64,000 nucleotides of DNA from Salticus scenicus. Lineage: Eukaryota; Arthropoda; Arachnida; Araneae; Salticidae. The DNA is taken from positions 269,308,993 to 269,372,992 of the forward strand of contig OZ005656.1 in NCBI GenBank assembly GCA_963930645.1, read 5' to 3'. Positions 55,311-64,000 of the stretch are shown here, in pieces; within the stretch, counting starts at the first letter, position 1; each line of letters opens with the position of its first letter. The notes under the pieces were generated by a model, which did not search any database, had not been told where the DNA came from, and saw only the letters and a program-made list of their open reading frames with translations. The translations under genes and the position numbers were made by a program.

Positions 55311-55594
55311 GTAATTTCTACTTAGCAACAGTGGCGGCTCGTGCACCAAAATTAGGTGAAGAGGCACACTGTATTTGTTTATAGAATATAAATTTACCTT
55401 TAAATAAGTATTTTTAGTTAATTTTAGTAAGACCCTGCTTAATAAAAGTTATGCATTAAAAATACTTCAGTATTATTTTTGAGCTCTTCACCTATTTTTG
55501 GTTCGCGAGCATCAAATCACCAGGGTAGAAATTACACGGTCTATTGAAGTTGTGTCACGATTAATATTCTCACCTGTTATATCTGCATTTGCAG
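55251..55594. repeat. Long inverted repeat
   Basis: The left arm (about 55251-55364) reads TGCAAACGCAGATAAAACAG, GTGAGAATAT, CAACTTCAATAGACC, GTAATTTCTAC and then ACCAAAATTAGGTGAAGAG. The right arm (about 55481-55594) has the same in reverse complement with modest change. The loop is about 115 AT-rich bases. The outer part of the left arm is also the end of the family 2 repeat. Confidence 0.65.
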
Positions 55595-57468
55595 ATAAGA
55601 TATTTATTAAATAATACTTTATGTATATCTTTGTTTTAAATATTAATATATTATAAGAGGAAGTACTTCAAATGAAATTTGATGTTGTATGTTTGAATCT
55701 ATATCTTGAACACAGTAAATCTAATGAAAACGTTTTCTACACATAGTTGATAATTTCATAAACATAAAGTAACAAGCAGTAATCCTGTTATCATACGATA
55801 TCTAACTAGACACAAATAACAGAAAAAAGTTGTTGATTAAAATTGTTTATTAATATCATTACGAGTTGAAAATTTTTCACATAAAGTGGATTAACAATGT
55901 ACTGTGTCATGTTTTTTATATCCTCCCCTCCAACCAATAAAATTAAACTATGAGAACTATAAGAATTTCTTGTTTTTACTCTAGCAATTGAACACCATGC
56001 TGTTGTATATTACAAAAAAATTTCTAAAATCGATAACTTTCATGAATCAACGATTAACACTATAGAAACTTTCTCTCTCTCTCTCTCTGTCATCAGGAGA
56101 GTTTGTGTTCAGGGTTTTTACTCTAACCAATCTGTATTTTCATATTTCCTATAACGATTTTTTGCTTTCATTGGTTGTTCATTTGTTATCCAGGTGATAT
56201 GCGAGTAAAATTTAAAAGGATTGGGTGCTTCTGGCCTAAATAGTTTGAGTGTTATTTGATATTTTGGGTTTTTTCTAGTTTGAGGCTCTAATTTTCAGGG
56301 TTTTTACATTTGAGTCACAATCACCCCTGATGATGGAAAATGTAGGATGTTCGTAACAGGGATGCATGGAGCTATAAAAAGATGATTGATTTGTATTTTG
56401 GAAATCTTGTTTTTGTAAACTGGCTGAAAGCTATTAATAATAGAAGAAACCAAATCCAAGGACAAAACAAATCCTCAAAATTAAAATGTATTAATTATAT
56501 AAACTCAAAGCATAATGTATCAAATCTAAACCAACAATAATCCATCTAATATTAAAAATGTTATTTTTGGAAAAATAAATTTTTATTTGATAACAAACTT
56601 CAAATATCTATAGGTGATGGGGTTTTATTACTTTAAGGGTAGGATGTTTTTTAACTGTCTACAATTTCTGTTTAAAAAAAAAAAAAAAAAAAAAATCATG
56701 AGTAAAAGATCACAGTGTAACACATTAAACTAAAAAAAAAATTAATCAATTATACATTAGTTACTATTTTTTATATGTACGAGCATTCATACTTCAATGT
56801 TATTTTAAAAGACTAATATTTTTTAAACTTCTTGCATCGATACTACCGCATATTATCATATGTTTAAGTAATACAAGTAATATGTAACTCCTACCCAAAA
56901 TATTTGTGCACTTTTTTTTTTCACTTCTTTTAGAATGCAATTCTTTATATGAACTCTAAACTGATACAAAATAAACTGCACAAATATGTCAAAATACTTT
57001 TAAACTCCCCTGCAAGTTTGCCAGAAAAAGTGGGATATGATATACATAAAAGGCGAATAGAATCGAAGAAACGTTGATTATGTATATCATACATCACTTC
57101 TTAAAATTATTGGTGACAATTGAATAAAAAAGTCACGCAATCTGTACTGTCTACCGCTTCAACTGTTGCCAAGTTTCCAAGCCACGTGACAGGCATCTAG
57201 TGTAGAAGGCTATAGTTTTAATACACAGTACTCTAATGTTAATTTATACCTAATGTTATTTTTCAAGAACTTTTTATAAACCCTATTTTAAAGCTAAAAT
57301 AATTATTTAAATCCACAAATGTTACCTAGTGATGGTAATTATTAATAATAAAATAGTTATAATATACTTTAAATCTAATAAGCGGGCAGTAGGAAAAATA
57401 CATAGGCTTAAAAATTAAGCTTGTTTAAATGCAGTGACAATTTATTAAATTCAATAACCCATCTTATA

Positions 57469-57673
57469 CAGTCGGTAACAAGTCTCCGAACACTAGCAAA
57501 AATTCCTATATAAAAAAAGTACTTAATACAGTTTTGTTAAATAAATCCTTGTCGAATCCTGTTCTTAGTCAAAGAAGAGGATTCGACAAGGATTTATTTA
57601 ACAAAACTGTATTAACTTTACTTTTTTTATATAGGAATTTTTGCTAGTGTTCGGAGACTTTTGTTACCGACTG
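57469..57673. mobile_element. 205-bp foldback MITE, Tc1 type
   Basis: TA flanks CAGTCGGTAACAAGTCTCCG at the left, and the right end is, inverted, CAGTCGGTAACAAAAGTCTC then CGAACACTAGC. The arms extend nearly to the centre (AATCCTTGTCGAATCCT against its inverse), leaving a 17-base loop at 57561-57577. The CAGT start and TA duplication identify the Tc1/mariner group. The arms are almost identical, so the copy is young. Confidence 0.85.
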
Positions 57674-57927
57674 TACTTCAAATAAAGTATTTTGCTTGGA
57701 TCAAGATAACTGAAAGCAGGCATGACAAATGCTGCAGAATAGTTTTACATAACAAAAATGCATTATATTTAAAAAAAAAAAAAAAAAAAACGCTGTAAAA
57801 ACAATATTTTCCATGCAAAGCGCAATCCTCATTTTTAGCAGGCTGAAAATTCAAATATTGATAGTTCTTACTCCTTTATAAATTCCATGATACTTTGTGC
57901 CTCATTTTAATGACGATTTGGTCTTAA

Positions 57928-58316
57928 AAGTGTACAGTACCTAGTTTTGCTGACCTATCTAATTCTATAGGAAAAATTTGTTTTCACAATTACTCATTAT
58001 GTTTTTTTTATTTAATTCAGTTTTCATTTTCAAAAAATTCACAGCCATTAAATTAGTACTGATTCTTCATCTTTTTATTTATTTTTTATTTTATTTTTAT
58101 TTTTTTAACATTTTAATTTTGAGTAAAAAAAAATATTTCAAATTTTTTAATTGGATAGTATTAAAAATGAGTTCTAATTTAACAATTGTGAATTTTATGA
58201 AAGTGGAATTTAAAGAATACATTAGGAAATGAATTGTTTTGTGGAACAAAATCACAAAATTTCCCCATAGAATAACATGGGTTTTGGTTGTTTGCAAGAT
58301 TAGGTATTGTGTTCTC
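57928..58316. mobile_element. TTAA-flanked foldback MITE, copy 3
   Basis: TTAA lies at 57924-57927 and 58317-58320. The right end, inverted, has GAGAACACAATACCTAATC, similar to the end of 21961-22305. The internal phrases CAATTACTCATTATG, TTCCCCATAGAATAACATGG and TTCACAGCCATTAAATTAG parallel the other copies. The left end is decayed. Confidence 0.5.
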
Positions 58317-59430
58317 TTAAATTTACATGTACAGAGGAGAGGGTGGACAAAATAATAAACACGTTAGATATTACATGTTTGGTCAAATATCTATTTAAGA
58401 AAAATAAAAGAAACTCCATAAGTATAAAGGACAAATTATGCCTCATATTTCGGTAACAATTTTTTTCTGGAGGCTAAGAGAAGGCCAGTAACAAATTTAA
58501 AGTAAAAAGTTTCAGATAACCCTGTAAAAAATGCTTAAAAGCATTATAGCTGTAGCATGTGATTATGAGGCATCTTTTAATTATGCAGGTATGCAAAAAC
58601 TTTTTAAGCTGCATGAATTTTTTTGGGGGCAAGTTTATATTTTAGAGGATGCTGGATACAAGAATGACCCTCATTTATTGCATATATATATATATATATT
58701 TAATAAGGATTAGAATAATAACTAAGTTTATTAAATGAAATTAAACATTCTTTCTTATAATGAAACAAACAATTCCTTCATGCAAAGGTAAAACTTTTCA
58801 GTGGTTACCTCTGAATTTCATGTTAATTTATTTTTAGAAATTTCTCAATAATGCATTAAAAAGAGAAAAATCCTTTGAATATCAGTTATTATTGGTAATA
58901 ATAAATATTTTTAATGATAGACTTATAATATTTCATTAAGTCTATCTTTGCTATTCATTCTGCATGCAATTAGGAATTTTCAGAATTTTTGTATGTTATA
59001 ATTTCACCCCTGTTTATGATTTGATAAAGATTCTGTGTTCACTCTTTTTGCTTGTGAAAACTTTTCTCCTTATTTTTGTTGCTATTCTGAACAAGTATTC
59101 GCTTTCAACCATCCCTCTTATTTTTCATTTATATTATTTTTTAAGTTTTGTTTTTATTGTAAAAGTTCTTTTAAAGTAACAAATAATTATTGGATTATTT
59201 ATCATCAGCAGTAGGATACAAGATTTTATGTTTTCATGCAAAATAAGCTATAAATGTAAATTTTGCAAAAAAGATGCAATTTGATGAAACTCTTTTACTG
59301 TTATTTTCAGTTTTACCGAATCAATATCTATACAAAACAGTTAAAACATTTCATGCAGTTTAATTTAGAAATTTATTCATCAAGCCTGAAAGTTCATTTC
59401 AGAAAATTATGGAGTGGAAGGCTGATTTTT

Positions 59431-59634
59431 TATACCAACTACGTGAAAAATACCAGAGCCAGGAATCAAACCCGGTCCTTCCACTTTACATGCAGATGCT
59501 CAAACCATCGAGCTACCCTGGCTGATTACCAGCTTGGCATTTCTCACATAACATTCGTTGGCAAAGTCACCGAGTTTGCAAACACAGCTGTATCAAGTGA
59601 CATAATTAATCATGGCACAACTCCATTAGACCAT
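59431..59634 (-). mobile_element. tRNA-like 204-bp repeat, family 2, copy 2
   Basis: On the - strand TAGCTCGATGGTTTGAGC (59498-59515) is an A box with D-arm pairing, and GGTTTGATTCC (59462-59472) is a near-perfect B box. The two are properly spaced for a tRNA-derived RNA polymerase III promoter. The unit shares its whole length with 55107-55310. The 141-codon frame at 59263-59688 runs through it and is not a gene. Confidence 0.6.
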
Positions 59635-60379
59635 ATTTTCAATAGCTTCTTTGGTTTGTATACAATTAATACAGTTTTTATACAATAGTTTCTTTGGTTG
59701 CAGAACTGTGTTCAGTGTTGCCAAATTTTTAATTGTAATGTTTGCCTAATCACTTTCAAGATTGATAGTCTGTTATGTATATCAAATACATTTCTGAAAA
59801 TTATTGGTGATTATTGAATAAAAAAATCCGCCAGATCTGGCAACACTGCCTGTGTTGTCTGTATTCATTCGTATGTCAATAGTACCTGTATTCATGGAGA
59901 TACAAAGATTTATGTAACGAAATTGAAAAAATTCCGTAAATTCGTTAAAATTGTGCAACATTTTCAAAATCCGTATATCTTTATTTGGAAAACTTGACAT
60001 ACTGCAGTATACAGTACATACAGTAAGCAGAATAATATAAAAGTTACATATCTCATATGAGCATTATTAATAATCCATGCACAAGCATTAATGAAATTTC
60101 TTTTACATAAGTTATTAGCCAAGTAGATAGTGACTCTCATTTGAAAAATAAGCAAATATTGTGAATATTCAAAGACATGTGTGATCAAATGAGCTGAGTA
60201 ATTAGTTACTCCCAAAAGATACAAATTTAGAAATAGTTTTAATTTAGATAAAATCCCTTTTACATTTTTAACTTTCTTTTTATAACCAAAATTTAATTCA
60301 GTCAATCATTAATATTATACTGAATTGTCTCTCATATATCATAGCTGCCAATCTTTATAATTTATTAATCAGATTTATC

Positions 60380-60414
<35 letters not shown>

Positions 60415-63400
60415 ATGTTGCATGTTTTTGACAAATAAGCTGAAAACAGTTATGAAAATTTTCCAGTATTAAGTCTCCCTTGAAAAACAAGAGATTTGGT
60501 ACCTCTGATATATATATAATAATTGCATTATTTATTTGCCGAGTGTATAGAGTTAAAGAAATTTTGTTAATGTTTTTTCTTGTGTAATTAAGCCTTGCTA
60601 AGTATGTGCATATTTCATCGGTTATTTAATAGTTTTGAATTCTGGTTTCATTCTCATCTTATTAATTGCCAATGATGCAAAATCGCCCCTTGCGCAGCAC
60701 TATTGCGATGTAAAACCCAACCAACCGATGATGCAGTGATAAACACAGCAATCAGTCTCCGTGGTTTTATGCTTTTGTCAAAGTTGATTCCTGAAATATC
60801 ATTAAGTCAATAAAATTACAATTGTTTCAATATCTTAATTGCCAAAATTATGTGATTGATTGTGACAAGCTGTCAAATTACAACATTTCACTGCTGCTTA
60901 AAATAAAAAAATGTAATTTGGGGCTGATTGCCAAATGCATTATCCTCTAAAAATATTATTGCCACCCTCCACCTAAAATCTAATTTGAAAAAAAGGGTAG
61001 ACTGTGCCCTCTCAATTTCTGAACCTTTTTTTATGTAATGTTAAAAGTATAGGCAGTTTAAAAGTTTTGCAAAAACAAACCATTTTTACTCTGCAAAACT
61101 GTCAGGTTTATAAACCTGACATGATTATCTTAAAGCTTCAAAGTTAAGCAGAGTTGAAATAACAGAGTCCAGTGGAAACTGTATTGAGCAGGTAAAAAGA
61201 AATATGACAAGTTTTACTTTTAAATAAAATCATTTATTTAAAAACTAGATTGATTTATCTAGTGAAATAAAAATTATAACACATTTAGACAATTCGTTTA
61301 ATATTCTTCAGGGCAGATAGATTAATACAGAGTAGTTACTGAAGCCTATACTATTACTGAATGTAGCTTAAAAGTTTGTAGTTCTAAAATGACTATTATC
61401 CTCGAATTAATCTAAAAATATTTACTTAAACCTCATCTGAAAAACAGCTTTCTACACAAGCTTTAATACTGTCGAGGTTATCAAGGAAACTTAATATACA
61501 AACTGCGTTTCATGCCAGCTTCTTTTATTACCAGGATTCACCTAGGAACTAACACCGAAAAAGCCACCTGATTGCTTTTCTGCTAAGCTACTTGTTCAAT
61601 TCAAGCAGATGACATAGACTTATGTTATTTGCATACAGATAGTATCGGCTAACATATTAAGATAATATTTTATGCTAAAATAAATTTTAAATAAACTATG
61701 AGTTTTTTAAAAATTTATTAACTTAAAATTATAAAAGTAAATAGAAAATAAATTACTTAGATTTTAATAACCATCGGTTTTAATAAAAAAGGAAAAATAG
61801 TTAAACTCGAGGGAGTGAAACTGAATAAAACATTGAGTGTCAAGAACGCATGAAAATATTTTAAATTTCTAAACTTAATAAAAGAAAAAGCAAACTGAGC
61901 AAATATTAATTTTAAAAGTGAAAATCAGCATTAACATATTTTAAGAAAGTAATTTCAAACAATAGTGACCAGTGCTGACTAAATTTGAAACTTTTAACTT
62001 TATATGGCTTTACAAAAAAAAAAAAAAAAAAAAAAAAAGTTCAAAATTTTTTAGCCGAACAATGTTAACTCAAAAGGTCAATAAACTGGTAACATCAATA
62101 CTACATGAAGAAACATGCGACACCAATCCTATAGTTAATGAACATCAGTCTCAGAAACTGTATTGAATGTTTCTAACTTGTATTGAAGTGAAGGGTAACA
62201 CTAGCACACAAAAGAAATCAGGAAAAATGTAAATAAGACATAACTTAAGTTTAAAGTAGATGAAATCTTCAATGACCATAAATTTACATTTGAACAAAAT
62301 AAATTATTAAATATTTAATTCAAACTAACTGATATTGGACTGTCATTAAGCAGATAAGAATAGCAATCCATCTTTATGATATGTGGGCTAATATATCCAC
62401 CAAAACTAATCTCTCTATACAGAGTACCGCCATTAGTACCTTGAAATATTATCAAAAATGTTGCAGAAATCATCCAATATCCAATAGTTAATAATGACAG
62501 CTTATGTCATGCACAATTAGCACCTCCATATGAAAACATTTATGACACCATCTATCGATTTATACCGTAACACAATAGTTCAATTTAGGTATCACTAAAT
62601 ATATGGAATGATTGAAATTCCGGTGGTAAACAAAGTTAAGGATTGAAGTTTTATGTAAAGCAAAATAATTAATCCTTTTCAGCAAACAGTAAGTGATATA
62701 ATTATATCCTTTCTCCACAAATAAATATCTATTTACTTCTATTTAAAATTATACTTTATTTAAAGTGTTTTCCACAATGGAAACAAAACTTGTTTTGAAA
62801 TTTGACTTTCTCAGTTACTGAATTGAAATACTGTTTTCAACATAAAAATTTATAAGAAATAATTTATGCTAAAAAATTCAGTTCAATTTGAAAATAGTTA
62901 ATTTAATATTTACGTTGAAAACAACATAAAAACATTTTTTTTTTCCTTTTTTATTTATTTATTTTTTTAAACACAAGAGGGCTCTGCCCCTGCTCGCTCC
63001 GCTCACCAACCCCTAGGTGGTTTTTCACTGAATAGGAATATTAATAGTGTTTATCACAAGACAAAAGCAGAAAAATGTTATAGAAATTCCCATATATAAT
63101 GTCATTGAAATACATATTTTATGCCCCTTTTTTTTTTTTTTTTGCTTTTTAAAAGAAGTATTATGCTTTATTTTAAACGCTTTAATGGAAAGAAATTCAT
63201 AATATCTAAACCATTTTGTGTTATAACTTTAGTATATGACCCCCTTGGCATTTAAAAAAATTTTGTCATTATTTGGCAATGAATGTTTTGGTGTAATTGC
63301 TTGTTTAAAAAAAAAAAAGGAAGAGAAAGAAAGAAAAGAAAAAAAAAATCTAGTACTTATAATCTAAAGCCAATACTTTTTTCTAATGCCTATACTTTTA

Positions 63401-63429
63401 AGATGAATTTTTTTCTTGCCATAATTAGA

Positions 63430-63500
63430 AAAATCTGGTGTGAAACAACCACACGACTTCCATTGCCCACTATTACACATATTATATGCATTTTTTGTAA
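63430..63500 (-). repeat. Second copy of the 6765-6850 dispersed repeat
   Basis: AACAACCACACGACTTCCAT followed by TGCCCACTATTACACATATT matches the copy near 6780 with a few changes. The flanks are unrelated. The family is unknown. Confidence 0.4.
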
Positions 63501-64000
63501 TTTTCCAGTAAAGGAAAATTGATACCTGTATAAAGACATTTAAAACAGAGTTTACATATGAGAAAGGGTATCTAAAATGGATTAATGAAACAATTTTCAA
63601 GAAAATCGTTAGAGTCGTTATAATAGTATTATAAGATATAACAACTTTTACGAAAACTTGGCATTCTCAATTATTGACTGAAAAACAATAATCACATACA
63701 AAAGGATATTTAACAGAGAGTTAATATGGCGAGTTTGAAAAAAAATCCGTCATCCGTACTGCCGTTTTTAAAGGAACGCACTTGCAGTACCTGAAATTGA
63801 GCTATTTATACAGGACTCCTATCAATTTTCCTGAACTAACCAACTATATCATTCAAAAGGGCATCTGATACATTGTTTACATTGCAACTTTGAAGAAAAT
63901 CGTTAGAGCCGTTTTTGAGATACGGGCTTACGGTCCCACTTCCGATTTTCCAATTTTACCAAAATTTGGAAAATCCATCTGTACACCAGACCTGTATCAG

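Larger units (their letters stand above)
54956..64000. other. Region downstream of how, no gene recognised
   Basis: Only repeats are recognisable here: two copies of a 204-bp tRNA-like element (55107-55310 and 59431-59634), a long inverted repeat (55251-55594), a Tc1-type MITE (57469-57673) and a TTAA foldback (57928-58316). In 55600-57460, 58320-59260 and 59700-62930 I see nothing but AT-rich DNA and A/T runs. A short GC-richer phrase, GGGCTCTGCCCCTGCTCGCT at about 62990, resembles common transposon-end sequence. AAGAAAATCGTTAGAG(T/C)CGTT occurs twice near 63600 and 63895. Confidence 0.6.

Noticed and set aside
56325..56365. CCCCTGATGATGG followed by TTCGTAACAGGG as another hammerhead-like site
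   Set aside because: The core start fits, but there is no stem and no GAAA, and no palindrome or shared tail surrounds it.
59263..59688. 141-codon frame
   Set aside because: It crosses the tRNA-like repeat 59431-59634 in antisense; the frame is accidental.

Overview
The window is AT-rich animal DNA with short coding exons separated by kilobase introns, very long A/T runs and dense transposon remains. The one host gene recognised is an arthropod-type STAR/KH RNA-binding protein gene, held out wings (how; the quaking/QKI orthologue), on the + strand. Its peptides match insect HOW more closely than vertebrate QKI. The content suggests an arthropod; a chelicerate such as a spider is possible, but the sequence alone does not prove it.

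Layout. 1-19983 carries no exon I can recognise and is either a long first intron or 5' flank; it is packed with non-autonomous DNA transposons (Tc1/pogo-like, hAT, other TIR elements), a tRNA-derived SINE family and a dead mariner (16940-18271). Six how coding exons follow: 19984-20117, 23287-23403, 32602-32745, 41768-41858, 48203-48490 and 51347-51426. A 3' UTR exon probably starts at 51794, with a poly(A) signal at 54926. The N-terminal QUA1 exon is not in the window. The 3' end offers three C-termini: the spliced long form with the R-E-H-P-Y-Q-R nuclear-signal-like end, a read-through form ending 18 codon-bases past the exon 5 donor, and an exon-skipping form. The last two introns have perfect TACTAAC boxes just before their acceptors. 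That is both an ideal branch site and the ACUAAY motif bound by HOW/QKI itself, so a self-regulating splice switch is plausible.

Mobile elements inside how introns include a 4.1-kb Penelope-like element (27154-31267): two nearly identical RT plus GIY-YIG copies head to head, flanked by a 12-bp target duplication. There is also a decayed DD37D mariner, a 173-bp tandem array, a possible solo LTR, a 2.9-kb Helitron-like element, and a GC-rich promoter-like block whose short ORF is split by a 740-bp TA-flanked element. Several small palindromes (2678-2952, 40792-41110, 47648-47843) and one single copy (1128-1260) share a hammerhead-ribozyme-like CTGANGA / stem / GAAA layout with the Penelope tails.

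From about 54950 to the end I see no gene, only SINE-like pairs, foldback elements and low-complexity DNA. All calls come from reading the sequence; no database search was run.
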